Shown here one piece after another: positions 16,157-25,225 of a DNA stretch of 64,000 bases (the stretch's first letter is position 1; every line of letters begins with the position of its first letter). Made by a program: the position numbers and the translations under genes. The stretch is from Clostridia bacterium (GTDB lineage: Bacteria; Bacillota; Clostridia; Christensenellales; Aristaeellaceae), in contig JAFRBK010000011.1 of NCBI GenBank assembly GCA_017404985.1, positions 124,001 to 188,000 on the forward strand. Reading direction: 5' to 3'. The notes under the pieces were generated by a model. It was not told the DNA's origin, did no database searches, and worked only from the letters and a program-made list of their open reading frames with translations.

Positions 16157-17077
16157 ATGAGCAAGAAAACCATCATGGCAGTTCCGGCAGCCTGCTTCCG
16201 GTCCGTCATCGCGGCATGCGTACTGGGGATCATCATCAGTTCCTTCCGGGACTTTGATATTAACGTCGCGCTGGCCAACAAAACGGATTTGGGATCGTTC
16301 TTTGCCACCTATGGCTCTTACTTCTCCTACTGCCTGTATCCGGCGGCGGGAGCCTGTCTGTATGCGGGGCTGAAAAAGAAGGGAGATGCTTTCCGTCTGC
16401 TGGCGTGGGTTCTGTTGATTCTCGGATGGTTTATGGCAGTGTATTATTCCAACAGCTATAACGGCAAGGCCGTGCGCGCTCTGTTCGGCTATACGGCCGG
16501 GGAATCCTCCGCTGTGCTGTCCGTGCTCAGCTGGCTGTTCTGGGCGGTTCTGTATGGATGGGTGCCGTTTGTGGTGATCCGGCTGGTTGACAACAGCAAT
16601 CCGGACAAACTGATCGCGGTCGGCGCGGCGATTCTGATCGCGGGCATCGCCGCGGATAATGTGAATCTCTGGCTAAAGCAGGTTTCCTCCCGTCCGCGGT
16701 ACAAGTATCTGATTACGCTGGAAGATCCGAAGAGCGAATACCGCAACTGGTGGCAGATGATTCCGAATCTGGCCGGCAGCAACGATAACTACAAGAGCTG
16801 GCCCAGCGGCAACATGACCATTGCCAGCATGATGTTTTCCCTGCCGATGCTGACCGATGCGATGAAGAAGAGAAGCGGAAAAAAGAATCTGGCAGCGTTC
16901 GCACTGGCATGCGTGTTTGTCCTGATCTACGGCTATAACCGGATCCATATGACCAACCACTTCCTGTCGGACGTCTGCTTCGGAACACTGATCACCTATT
17001 TGATCTATTCGCTCATCAGCACCGCGTTTCTGCGTATAGCATCCAGAGGCAGTGCATCAGATGCTTCCGAAAATTAA
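16157..17077 (+). CDS. PAP2-family membrane phosphatase
   Basis: 306 residues, multi-pass. All three phosphatase motifs are visible: KQVSSRPRY (about 174-182), WPSGN (215-219) and NRIHMTNHFLSD (about 262-273), the last carrying the catalytic His. CAGGAGGG supports ATG 16157. Family members dephosphorylate lipid phosphates such as undecaprenyl pyrophosphate or phosphatidic acid; the lumen-side active site fits. It follows the LytTR/DUF3021 pair with a 110-bp gap, so it may or may not be its target. Confidence 0.9.
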   Translation: MSKKTIMAVPAACFRSVIAACVLGIIISSFRDFDINVALANKTDLGSFFATYGSYFSYCLYPAAGACLYAGLKKKGDAFRLLAWVLLILGWFMAVYYSNSYNGKAVRALFGYTAGESSAVLSVLSWLFWAVLYGWVPFVVIRLVDNSNPDKLIAVGAAILIAGIAADNVNLWLKQVSSRPRYKYLITLEDPKSEYRNWWQMIPNLAGSNDNYKSWPSGNMTIASMMFSLPMLTDAMKKRSGKKNLAAFALACVFVLIYGYNRIHMTNHFLSDVCFGTLITYLIYSLISTAFLRIASRGSASDASEN

Positions 17078-17280
17078 CCTGCCTTTTCAAATGCTATTTG
17101 AACAGTATGGGTGACCGATTCAAAGGCCTTCAGAACCGGCAAGGTTCCGTTTTCCCGCTCCGCGTGCCGGCCCATGATATAGCAGTTGGTAGGCTCCAGC
17201 CCCAGCGCATAATCCCCCGCTGCCATGCTTCGCCACTGGGAGAGAGCTTGTACACCATACATATCAGTAAAACGGATCAC
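17074..17280 (-). pseudogene. 3' fragment of an aldose-epimerase-like (DUF4432) gene
   Basis: The frame encodes only the C-terminal about 65 residues of a DUF4432/aldose 1-epimerase-like protein, with the hallmark GDYALGLEPTNCYIMGRHAE and a following TLPVLKAFESV strand. The first 200-250 residues expected for the family are missing; dinB ends 45 bp upstream. No ribosome site precedes its ATG. It is best read as a deletion remnant. Confidence 0.75.
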
Positions 17281-17325
17281 ATCCGGAAAAGAAGGGGGAA
17301 AACATGGCCAGCCCTTTCACCATCT

Positions 17326-18543
17326 TCATTTCCGATGCTTCCGCATGTACTCTATGGTTCTGTAGAGCGTATCTCCATGGAAGACTTTGTCCAGTTTGCC
17401 GATAAAATCCAATCCGTAGCGCTGTCCCAACAACTCCAGGCCCGCTGTCAGCGCCTCCTGTCTCTGCTGCTGAATTTCGGGCAGCAGGTCATCAATCCGC
17501 ATCTGCCTTCCGTTTTCGCCTGTCAGATGATAGATGCCTGCGCCAACCAGCCGGACAGGCTTCCGGGGCACCTGCCCCAGCAGCCGCACCGCCGTCTCAT
17601 AGATGGTGGCCGCGGAACGGGTGGAAGGGATCAGCCTGGACCGCGTAATGCTCTTCATATCCGTATAGGTCAGCTTCAGCGTGACCCCTTCGCCGTATAA
17701 TCCGATGCGTTCCGCCCGGCGCTCCACGCTGATGGCAAGCAGCAGGAGGACATCCTCCAGCAGTCCGAAATCCTCCACATTTTCCTGAAAAGTAATCTCC
17801 CGGCTGATGGATTTGGCGTCTTCCGGTTTATAGGGGCTGACCTTCCGGTCATCGATTCCGAAGGCCAGCTGAACCATCCATTGGCCCTGTTTTCCGAATC
17901 TCCGGAGAATCTCCTCCGAATGATCCCGAATGTCCCGGACGGTCCGGATCCCTGCACGGTTCAGCTTTTCCGCAGTTTTCGCCCCGACGGTATAGAGCAC
18001 CCGGACATCCCGGTCGATAATCAGATTCACAAAATTCTCCGCGGTCGGAATCTCAAAGTACCCGTCCGGTTTCTTTTCCTCACTGGCTGTTTTTGCCGCC
18101 GTCTTGGAATACGCAACGCCGACCGAGCAGGTCAGGCCCTGTTCCTCCATAGTCCGCCGCTTGATCGCCTTCGCAAACTCGCAGGCCCGTTCCCAGCTTC
18201 CGGCACTGTCCGTCACATCCAGATACGCCTCATCCAGCGCAATATACTCCGAGGCCGCGGCATATTCATTCCAGATTTCATGCAGCTGGTTGGAAACAGC
18301 CCGATATTTTTCATAGCTGCCGTGCATATAGACCCCGTAAGGGCACAGGCGGTATGCTTCTTTGATGTTCATCGCAGAGTGGATACCGTATTTCCGGGCC
18401 TCATAACTGCAGGTAGCAACCACGCCGCGTTCCTGCGGCAGGGAACCGATGATCAGCGGCTTGCCGCGAAGCGCAGGATTGTCCCGAATCTCAACCGAGG
18501 CAAAGAAAGCATCCATATCAACATGAATGATGATCTGATCCAC
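17326..18543 (-). CDS. dinB: DNA polymerase IV (Y-family translesion polymerase)
   Basis: 405 residues from GTG 18543, which has GAGGAGG upstream and begins directly before IIHVDMDAFFASVE; a longer frame to 18609 adds unlikely residues. Catalytic acids are Asp9 in HVDMDAFF and the Asp-Glu of ALDEAYLD (about 105). The palm, helix-hairpin-helix thumb (VRVLYTVGAKTAEKLNRAGI) and little-finger domain are complete. There is no clear beta-clamp peptide (QLxLF-type) at the C-terminus. It performs error-prone lesion bypass. No LexA-type box was recognised upstream. Confidence 0.94.
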   Translation of the reverse strand: MDQIIIHVDMDAFFASVEIRDNPALRGKPLIIGSLPQERGVVATCSYEARKYGIHSAMNIKEAYRLCPYGVYMHGSYEKYRAVSNQLHEIWNEYAAASEYIALDEAYLDVTDSAGSWERACEFAKAIKRRTMEEQGLTCSVGVAYSKTAAKTASEEKKPDGYFEIPTAENFVNLIIDRDVRVLYTVGAKTAEKLNRAGIRTVRDIRDHSEEILRRFGKQGQWMVQLAFGIDDRKVSPYKPEDAKSISREITFQENVEDFGLLEDVLLLLAISVERRAERIGLYGEGVTLKLTYTDMKSITRSRLIPSTRSAATIYETAVRLLGQVPRKPVRLVGAGIYHLTGENGRQMRIDDLLPEIQQQRQEALTAGLELLGQRYGLDFIGKLDKVFHGDTLYRTIEYMRKHRK

Positions 18544-18664
18544 TATCCCCGCCTCCTCGACAAACCATTTCTGCCAGTGACACAAGATGGATGTGTTTGG
18601 GGTTGTCAACTTATCACAGGAACATCATACCATATGCAGGCAATGCGGACAAGGAATGATTCGT

Positions 18665-18705
18665 GGGTTGCGGTATTGTAGTGATTTGTTGGTTGTGGTA
18701 TTGTA
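18665..18705. promoter_or_regulatory. Tandem 16-bp direct repeat between dinB and the fucosidase gene
   Basis: GGGTTGCGGTATTGTA (18665-18680) and TGGTTGTGGTATTGTA (18690-18705) match at 14 of 16 positions, with starts 25 bp apart. They lie in the only intergenic space of a divergent gene pair, 70-110 bp before the fucosidase start. A double operator or activator site is plausible. Nothing else is seen there. Confidence 0.4.
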
Positions 18706-18775
18706 TTTCTGCGAAAGCGGACAAAATCAAGGGATGGAATAAGCGCATGCAGACTGCAGGAGGGTAAAAGAAGAC

Positions 18776-20179
18776 ATGACGGATAAGGAACTGATTCGGA
18801 TCGTACCTTCCCCAAGGCAGCTGGCCCTGCAAAAGATGGAGTTTTACGCGTTTGTGCATTTTACGGTCAACACCTTTACGGACCGGGAATGGGGCGACGG
18901 AACAGAAGACCCCGCTGTGTTCAATCCGACGGAACTGAATCCGGACCAATGGGTGGACAGCATCCGGGAAGCCGGCATGAAAGGGTTGATTCTGACCTGC
19001 AAGCATCATGACGGCTTCTGCCTGTGGCCGAGTCAATATACGGAGCATTCGGTCAAAAACAGTCCCTGCCAGCGGGACGTAGTGAAAGAAACCGCCGACG
19101 CCTGCCGCCGCGGCGGCATCCGTTTCGGGGTCTACCTTTCTCCCTGGGACCGGAACCAGCCGCTGTACGGAACAGGGAAACCCTATGACGACTACTTTGT
19201 GAACCAGCTGACAGAGTTGCTGACCGGTTACGGAGAGATCTTCAGCGTATGGTTTGACGGGGCCTGCGGAGAAGGCCCGAACGGGAAAAAGCAGGTTTAT
19301 GACTGGGAAAGATACTATCAGGTGATACGCTCCCTGCAGCCGGGCGCCTGCATCCATGTCTGCGGACCGGATATCCGCTGGTGCGGCAACGAAGCCGGAG
19401 ACACGCGGCCTTCTGAATGGAGCGTGGTTCCCCGGAGAACCATGGACACGGAGAAAATCGCTTCCCTGAGCCAGCAGGAAGACAACGAATCCTTCCGGGT
19501 CCGTCCGATCCGGGCACAGGACCTGGACCTCGGCAGCCGTGAGATCCTGAAGGATGAGACAGAACTGATCTGGTATCCGGCTGAAGTAAACACTTCCATC
19601 CGTCCTGGCTGGTTCTGGCATGAATCCGAGAACGATCTGGTGAAACCGCTGGACCGGCTGATCCATATCTATCTCAACAGCGTGGGCGGAAACGCAACGT
19701 TCCTTCTGAATATACCGCCGGATCGCAGGGGCCTGTTCCACGAGCATGACGTACAGCGCCTGAAAGAGCTTGGCGCGTTCCTGGAAAGCAGTTTTCGGGA
19801 CAATCTGATGCATGACGCAGAGGAGATTGACGCTCCGGAACCGACGGAAGGCTGCGACATAAGCCATATCGTTTCAGAAGATGATTCGTATTATTTCCCA
19901 AAGCACAACGCCGATCCGCTGGAAATCCGCGTGCGCTGGAAGCGGCCGCGCACTGTCCAATTTGCTGTTATCCGGGAACATCTGCAGCTCAGCCAGCGCA
20001 TCGAACAGTTTGAGCTCTGGGCGGAACAGAAAGGAAGTATGGTGCGGCTGTATCAGGGGACGACCGTTGGCAACAAACGGATCGTACCGTTGGAAGACTG
20101 CGTTACTTCCGCTGTGATGCTTCGGATTACCGATGCCCGGGGCACTCCGGCCATTGAAACCCTTGCATTCTATGGATGA
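18776..20179 (+). CDS. Alpha-L-fucosidase, GH29
   Basis: 467 residues. It hydrolyses terminal alpha-fucose with retention. The barrel carries KHHDGFCLWPS (about 76-86) and the nucleophile Asp161 in VWFDGACGEG, both GH29 hallmarks; about residues 335-467 form a beta-sandwich. No signal peptide, so it is cytoplasmic and would act on imported oligosaccharides. The general shape (FVHFTVNTF start, short loop after the nucleophile) favours subfamily B, which acts on alpha-1,3/1,4-fucosyl linkages; this is inference. The FMN reductase gene follows after 35 bp. Confidence 0.92.
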   Translation: MTDKELIRIVPSPRQLALQKMEFYAFVHFTVNTFTDREWGDGTEDPAVFNPTELNPDQWVDSIREAGMKGLILTCKHHDGFCLWPSQYTEHSVKNSPCQRDVVKETADACRRGGIRFGVYLSPWDRNQPLYGTGKPYDDYFVNQLTELLTGYGEIFSVWFDGACGEGPNGKKQVYDWERYYQVIRSLQPGACIHVCGPDIRWCGNEAGDTRPSEWSVVPRRTMDTEKIASLSQQEDNESFRVRPIRAQDLDLGSREILKDETELIWYPAEVNTSIRPGWFWHESENDLVKPLDRLIHIYLNSVGGNATFLLNIPPDRRGLFHEHDVQRLKELGAFLESSFRDNLMHDAEEIDAPEPTEGCDISHIVSEDDSYYFPKHNADPLEIRVRWKRPRTVQFAVIREHLQLSQRIEQFELWAEQKGSMVRLYQGTTVGNKRIVPLEDCVTSAVMLRITDARGTPAIETLAFYG

Positions 20180-20214
20180 CTTGCGGAAGAAAAATCTACA
20201 CGGAGGAATGCTGC

Positions 20215-20778
20215 ATGAAAGTACTGATTCTTAACGGATCACCCCGCCCCAACGGTGATACGGCATATGTACTGGAAGCATTGAGAAGCAGATTCCCCCG
20301 CGGTACTGAATTCGAGGCCCTGAACGCATATGAGGAAAACATTCAGCCGTGCAACGATTGCAGGTATTGCTGGACGAATGAAGGATGCAGCATCAGGGAC
20401 AAAATGGACATTCTGTGGAAAGATGACTACGAAGTATTGGTCCTGGCATCGCCGTTATACATGTCCTTTGTGACACCACCTCTTTTTTCGATCATCAGCA
20501 GACTGAATGCCATATGGAGCAACAGCTTTTTCCTGAAAGCACCGAACAGACAGAAGCCAAAGAAAGGCATACTCATACTGATCGGCGGCGGAGACGGTTC
20601 TGCTGATCCTGCGATCAGCATTGCGAAAACAGCGTTTCATTTTCTGAACGTTCATTTTGATCCGGATTTGGACTATATCCGTTCTCTCAGCACAAATAAC
20701 ATCCCTGTCCAGGATGATCCGGATCTTGCCGGACAGATAGATAGGGCAATAAAACATATTATTAGGAGCAAATCCTGA
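20215..20778 (+). CDS. Flavodoxin-fold FMN-dependent reductase
   Basis: 187 residues. The N-terminal LILNGSPRPNGDT is the phosphate-binding loop of NADPH-dependent FMN reductases (flavodoxin-like fold). The CNDCRYCW cluster at about 46-53 is typical of iron-sulphur-flavoprotein-like and multimeric flavodoxin relatives. GGAGG supports ATG 20215, 35 bp after the fucosidase gene. Substrate unknown; it probably reduces quinones or small electrophiles. Confidence 0.82.
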   Translation: MKVLILNGSPRPNGDTAYVLEALRSRFPRGTEFEALNAYEENIQPCNDCRYCWTNEGCSIRDKMDILWKDDYEVLVLASPLYMSFVTPPLFSIISRLNAIWSNSFFLKAPNRQKPKKGILILIGGGDGSADPAISIAKTAFHFLNVHFDPDLDYIRSLSTNNIPVQDDPDLAGQIDRAIKHIIRSKS

Positions 20779-20827
20779 AAAAGTTGTAGAAAGATGAAGG
20801 ATAGTAAGGCAGCTGACAATATTGGGC

Positions 20828-21580
20828 TTAATCACTCCTGTTTTTCGGTGCATCAAGGTCTTCAGAATCTGGAATGAAAACCAGTTTTCCGTTTTCCAGT
20901 TTTACAGTACCGTATGTTTTCGTTACCGGATCTCCATACCCGTGAGGACCCTCTTCGGCGATAACAATCCGGTCTTTCTCAACCTTGTCGATCAGATAAT
21001 CATAATTATATCCATCCAGGACATACAGTTTTTCCTCGACCGGATCATAGGCGATCAGGTCAGTACGAACCATGCCGCTTCCCCAGGTGTCGTTGGTGAA
21101 CAGGTCCGGGGAGCCGTCGCCGGTGAGATCGTAAAGAGCGATATCCGTCTGGGCCGGACCAGCGAAAGACATCCTTGCGCTCGGCGGGAGATGCTCATTC
21201 ATGGCCTGATTCATTTTTTTGATTGTTACCTTCAGGTCAGCATCCGGAACATCAGGCGAGATGATGCCTTCTTCGGTCAGTATATACAGTCTTTTGTAAA
21301 TCCTTTCACTTCTGTTCTCATTCTGTATATAAATCATATTAATCCGGCCCTTGCTGTCGAAAATCACACTGGCTTCGGATCCGTCCTCCAGATGCCAGGT
21401 ATGAAATATAATGCCGGATCCTTTCACTCCGCCTTGTCCTATATCTTCCACGATGTCTTCCAGGCGGCTTCCTTTATCAAGATTCTCAAAGTACTCTCTT
21501 GACGGCAATGGCTTTTCAGCCAGGGATGCTGAAAGGAACAATATAGCGGCTGCCAGCAGGGAGAAGACGGCTTTTTTCAT
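20828..21580 (-). CDS. Secreted protein of unknown function
   Basis: 250 residues from ATG 21580, giving a good signal peptide (MKKAVFSLLAAAILFLSASL). The mature part contains ALYDLTGDGSPDLFTND, reminiscent of an FG-GAP or EF-hand-like calcium loop, and a preceding domain with YFENLDKGSRLEDIVEDIG. No catalytic signature seen. Translation signal is weak (AGAAG). It converges with the FMN reductase gene. Confidence 0.65.
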   Translation of the reverse strand: MKKAVFSLLAAAILFLSASLAEKPLPSREYFENLDKGSRLEDIVEDIGQGGVKGSGIIFHTWHLEDGSEASVIFDSKGRINMIYIQNENRSERIYKRLYILTEEGIISPDVPDADLKVTIKKMNQAMNEHLPPSARMSFAGPAQTDIALYDLTGDGSPDLFTNDTWGSGMVRTDLIAYDPVEEKLYVLDGYNYDYLIDKVEKDRIVIAEEGPHGYGDPVTKTYGTVKLENGKLVFIPDSEDLDAPKNRSD

Positions 21581-21666
21581 AATCAGGTACTTCTTCTTTC
21601 TTTTTGTTTTTATGGTACAAGAAAGCGAAATCTTTATCCGTCTCATCCGAGAGAATGTCCGGTTTG

Positions 21667-21702
21667 CCAATTCGCCGAGGGGCTGTGCCGTCGGCGAATT
21701 GG
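21667..21702. repeat. Isolated GGCGAATT hairpin
   Basis: Perfect 12-bp inverted repeat, CCAATTCGCCGA (21667-21678) and TCGGCGAATTGG (21691-21702), with a 12-base loop. The arm is built from the same GGCGAATTG unit as the hairpins in the 25 kb and 29 kb repeat regions. Confidence 0.75.
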
Positions 21703-21726
21703 CGAATAGGATCCGAGGGGTGAACG

Positions 21727-22692
21727 TCAGCGGGAGGCCAGCCAGGTTTCCGCTCTGAGGCGGGCATTCTCACGGATGTTCAGATAGAAGAACGAGTAAT
21801 CACAACCATGGTAACTGGTGGGGCCGAAAACGGATTCCAGGTCTTTCATGCCGGTCAGCGCAATAATCGTATATTTTTCGAAAGCGGGATCCGTCACCAT
21901 GACGGTTCCTCTTTCCAGGTCAATCACGGCATCGGCTTTGATTGGAAGTTCGTCCATTCCCGCGTTTAACAGATGCGGCACAAAGGACCCCAGATTCAAT
22001 TCCGGACCCGCCGGGGTTTCGTCCGTGTGCCAGTTGAGGGGATTGATGGAAATCGCGCCCGGTGAGACCACAAGGGATTCCCTTCCCTTGTTTGCCGGTC
22101 CCTCTGTATTCCAGGAAACAACGACGCCCAGGTCGTCCGCCGCCTGCGCCGCCTTCACATGCGGATTGTCTTCCAGATACTGATGGGTCAGGGAATCTCC
22201 AATGCAGTAGGCGGCAATCATGTTTGCGTAGTAATCCGGATGCTCCTTCATATAATCCGACAGGGCAATGTAGCTCAGGCGGGAGCCCTGAGAATGGCCT
22301 GCCAGAAAATACGGCCGGCCCTGATTCAGGTTTTCAAAGTAATAATCCAGGGCGGCATAAACATCTGTCCGAGGCTCGGCCCATTCAGCCTGATCCACTT
22401 CCTCGAAAGTCATTTTTGAAAGCTTCGTCGCGTTCACCTGGCGCCAGAATGGCGCGAAAATATTGGCAACCGGTTCAAAAGCCGTTGCCTCCTGTTTGAA
22501 AATACGCCTGGCCGAGACACGCATGATGGGATTGTTGACCGAACAGATTGTATCAGCCAAAGGATCCTCGCAGCTGGAGGGATAGAGGAAAAGGAGATCC
22601 ACGGGCTTATCCGGGTTTTTCGGCAGGGAAAGCCAGTTTATCTTTTTGGAATAATCCGTCGCTGTTCCGACCAATGGCTTCTGATACATCAT
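21727..22692 (-). CDS. Alpha/beta hydrolase, DUF3089 family
   Basis: 321 residues. The nucleophile elbow AGHSQGSRLS (about 150) lies after a strand and before a helix, as in lipase-like hydrolases; VDLLFLYPSS near residue 33 and the C-terminal YHGCDYSFFYLNIREN are typical of DUF3089. No signal peptide. Substrate unknown; the family is lipase or esterase-like. It is a single gene between two repeat-bearing gaps. Confidence 0.85.
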   Translation of the reverse strand: MMYQKPLVGTATDYSKKINWLSLPKNPDKPVDLLFLYPSSCEDPLADTICSVNNPIMRVSARRIFKQEATAFEPVANIFAPFWRQVNATKLSKMTFEEVDQAEWAEPRTDVYAALDYYFENLNQGRPYFLAGHSQGSRLSYIALSDYMKEHPDYYANMIAAYCIGDSLTHQYLEDNPHVKAAQAADDLGVVVSWNTEGPANKGRESLVVSPGAISINPLNWHTDETPAGPELNLGSFVPHLLNAGMDELPIKADAVIDLERGTVMVTDPAFEKYTIIALTGMKDLESVFGPTSYHGCDYSFFYLNIRENARLRAETWLASR

Positions 22693-22840
22693 GCATCCCC
22701 CCCCGTTTCGTTTTGTTTTTTTCCATTATAACAGTTTCAGCAACTGTCCTCAAGACGGGCAAAGCATCTTTCGTTCAGGAGAGAAACGTTCTATTCCAGG
22801 TTATGATTCAAAAACGACTTTCATTACTCGACAAATATGT

Positions 22841-22951
22841 TTTGGGGTGGTATGAAAGCGAGCAGAAGCGGAGAGACGGGATAAGCACGGATGGACCATC
22901 CCCGTGCGCTCCGGAAAAACCGAAACGAAAAAGACCGTCCCACCGTTTCGG
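22841..22951. repeat. Composite GAGCAGAA/CCGAAACG repeat, copy B (also terminator of the amino-acid transporter operon)
   Basis: The GCGAGCAGAAGCGGAGAGAC block is followed by the hairpin CCGAAACG (22920-22927) / CGTTTCGG (22944-22951). On the minus strand the hairpin lies 18 bp after the end of the ATPase gene and is followed by TTTTTCC, so it probably terminates that operon; TTTTTT also follows on the plus strand. Confidence 0.75.
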
Positions 22952-22968
22952 TTTTTTGCCAAGTGTAC

Positions 22969-23709
22969 TTACAGCACTTTGTTCAGAAAATCCCTGGTGC
23001 GTGGATTCTGCGGATTGTCAAACACTTCTTCGGGGGTTCCTTCTTCAAGGATGACGCCGTCCGCGATGAACATCACGCGATTGGCCACTTCCCGCGCGAA
23101 TCCCATTTCATGGGTAACAACCACCATGGTCATCCCTTCGCGAGCCAGTTCCTTCATCACGTCCAGTACTTCACCGACCATTTCCGGATCCAGTGCGGAG
23201 GTCGGTTCATCAAACAGCATGATATCGGGTTTCATACACAAGGACCTGGCAATGGCCACCCGCTGCTTCTGGCCGCCGGAGAGCTGATGCGGAAAAGCCT
23301 TGATCTTATCCTGCAGGCCAACCCGCTCAAGCATGGCCAGCGCCCGCTCTTTTGCTTCTTCCTTCCCGCACTGTTTCAGATCCACCGGGGCAAGCATCAG
23401 ATTGCGCAGAACATTCATGTTGTTGAACAGATTGAAATGCTGAAAAACCATTCCCACCCGTTCCCGAAGCTTGTTGATATCCGTTTTCGGATCCGTGATA
23501 TCCTGTCCGTCTATAATCACCCGGCCTTCAGTCACTTCCTCGAGCCGGTTCAGGCAGCGAAGAAAGGTGGATTTTCCGCTGCCGGAAGGGCCGATCACAA
23601 CGACAACTTCGCCTTCATATATTTCTGTGGAAACTCCCTGCAGCACATTCAGCCGGCCGAAATCCTTTTTCAGGTTTTCCACTTTAATCTTTACATTATT
23701 TGGATTCAT
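22969..23709 (-). CDS. glnQ: Polar amino-acid ABC transporter ATP-binding protein
   Basis: 246 residues. ATPase of a PAAT-type importer: Walker [10 protein letters not shown] (40-48), signature LSGGQKQR (about 143-150), Walker [11 protein letters not shown] and the switch His in VVVTHEMGF. It overlaps the permease gene by 14 bp. The gene symbol reflects the closest well-known family; glutamine specificity is not shown. Confidence 0.93.
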   Translation of the reverse strand: MNPNNVKIKVENLKKDFGRLNVLQGVSTEIYEGEVVVVIGPSGSGKSTFLRCLNRLEEVTEGRVIIDGQDITDPKTDINKLRERVGMVFQHFNLFNNMNVLRNLMLAPVDLKQCGKEEAKERALAMLERVGLQDKIKAFPHQLSGGQKQRVAIARSLCMKPDIMLFDEPTSALDPEMVGEVLDVMKELAREGMTMVVVTHEMGFAREVANRVMFIADGVILEEGTPEEVFDNPQNPRTRDFLNKVL

Positions 23710-24370
23710 ATTTCAGCTTCCTTTCCAGCACCTTGGCAGCCCACTGCAGAAGCAGGATCACAATCAGATACATGATGGCAACAATTCCCCATGTCTGGAA
23801 AGAAAGGAAAGTCGATGCCACCACATTCTTGGCCGTATTGACCAGTTCCGGAAATCCGATCACCGAGAGAATTGATGTATCTTTCAGGGTAATAATGAAC
23901 TGGTTGATAATGCTGGGGATCATGGTGCGGATTGCCTGAGGAAGAATGACCCGCTGCATGGCACGCCAATAAGGCAGGCCGAGAGAACGGGCTGCCTCCA
24001 TCTGGCCGATATCCACAGACTGGATGCCGGCGCGGATGATCTCCGCCATATACGCACCGCAGTTCAACGCCAGACAGATCGATCCGGCCTGCAGTGCCGT
24101 CAGCGTCACGCCGCCGATTTTCAGAATACTGTTGCAAAAGAAAGGAATGCCGAAAAAGATAAAATATGCCAGCACAATCATCGGGACGCCACGGATCAGA
24201 TTGACAAAAACCAGTGCGAATCCCCGGCAGAATTTATTCTTAACCACACTCATGATGCCGACAATCAAGCCGATAATGCAGGCAAAGAAAAGCCCGTAAA
24301 GCGCAAGGAGCAGCGTCTGCCCCATGGCTGTAATCAGGATCGGTCCGTATTTGTTGAATATCTGAGCCAA
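23696..24370 (-). CDS. Polar amino-acid ABC transporter permease
   Basis: 224 residues with five membrane helices and the cytoplasmic EAA loop [20 protein letters not shown] (about 140-159), as in HisM/GlnP permeases. It lies between the binding-protein gene and the ATPase gene on the same strand. One permease gene suggests a homodimeric channel. Confidence 0.93.
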   Translation of the reverse strand: MAQIFNKYGPILITAMGQTLLLALYGLFFACIIGLIVGIMSVVKNKFCRGFALVFVNLIRGVPMIVLAYFIFFGIPFFCNSILKIGGVTLTALQAGSICLALNCGAYMAEIIRAGIQSVDIGQMEAARSLGLPYWRAMQRVILPQAIRTMIPSIINQFIITLKDTSILSVIGFPELVNTAKNVVASTFLSFQTWGIVAIMYLIVILLLQWAAKVLERKLKYESK

Positions 24371-24412
24371 GAAACCCGACTCCTTTCAGGCGCATCCCAC
24401 CCGCCACAGACT

Positions 24413-24447
24413 GAAAAGGAGGGAGGGCTTGAATAAAGCTCCTCCCT
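24413..24447 (-). terminator. Partial terminator between binding-protein and permease genes
   Basis: On the minus strand GGGAGGAGCTT pairs with AAGCCCTCCC around TATTC, followed by TCCTTTTC. A leaky terminator here would give more binding protein than membrane subunits, a common arrangement. Confidence 0.6.
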
Positions 24448-24472
24448 GCCAGATGATCACAGATTCAAAGCG

Positions 24473-25216
24473 TCAGTTCCCCAGGTATTTTGCCAGAATC
24501 TCATCGTATTTTCCGCTGGCTTTGATATTGGCCAGCCCGGCGTTGAATTTGTCGACGATCTCCTGCTTCGCGGGATTAAAGATGGCCATTCCGTAATCAG
24601 CGCCTTCGCTTTCCGTTCCTTCAACCAGCTGGATCGGAACACCGTTGGACTTGATATAGTCCGCCATAATGGGTGTATCATCGAAGCAGGCAGCGCACTG
24701 ACCGCTGATCACAGCCTGATAGATATCGGGAGAGCTCTCGAAGGTTACCACAGTGAAGCCATACGTTCCAGCCAGGCTATCCGCATAGTCCTTGCTCTTC
24801 GTGCCGGTCTTCACGGCAACGTTCTTCCCGTTCAGGCCGTCAAAGCCCGTAATATCAGAACCCTGAGCCACCGCCATGGACTGGGTGGCGGTAAAATATC
24901 CATCCGAGAAAATCCAGCCTTTTTCCTTCCGCTCTTCGGTAATAGAAGCGCCGGCGATCATCGCGTCCTTCTGCCCGGCCTGGCAGGCTGCAATGGAAGC
25001 ATCCCAGCCCAGCGGCTCAATGGTGTAAGTAAAACCCTGATCCTCAGCAATGGCGGCGAGCAGTTCCACATCAATTCCAACCAGTGTACCGGTCTCATCA
25101 GTATACTCAAAAGGCCTGAACGCAGTATCCGTTCCAAAGGTATAATCTTCCGCAGCCGCAACGGCCACACCCACAAGCAGGAATACGCTCAGCAGAACAG
25201 CAATCAGTTTCTTCAT
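24473..25216 (-). CDS. Polar amino-acid ABC transporter substrate-binding protein
   Basis: 247 residues from ATG 25216; ATGs at 25222 and 25225 are also possible, but 25216 gives the best spacing from GGGAGG and a clean signal peptide (MKKLIAVLLSVFLLVGVAVA). There is no lipobox Cys, which is unusual for a Gram-positive binding protein. The family 3 fold is shown by FRPFEYTDETGTLVGIDVEL, ITEERKEKGWIFSDGY and NGKNVAVKTGT. First gene of the operon. Ligand probably a polar amino acid or cystine-like compound. Confidence 0.9.
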   Translation of the reverse strand: MKKLIAVLLSVFLLVGVAVAAAEDYTFGTDTAFRPFEYTDETGTLVGIDVELLAAIAEDQGFTYTIEPLGWDASIAACQAGQKDAMIAGASITEERKEKGWIFSDGYFTATQSMAVAQGSDITGFDGLNGKNVAVKTGTKSKDYADSLAGTYGFTVVTFESSPDIYQAVISGQCAACFDDTPIMADYIKSNGVPIQLVEGTESEGADYGMAIFNPAKQEIVDKFNAGLANIKASGKYDEILAKYLGN

Positions 25217-25225
25217 TTTCATCAT

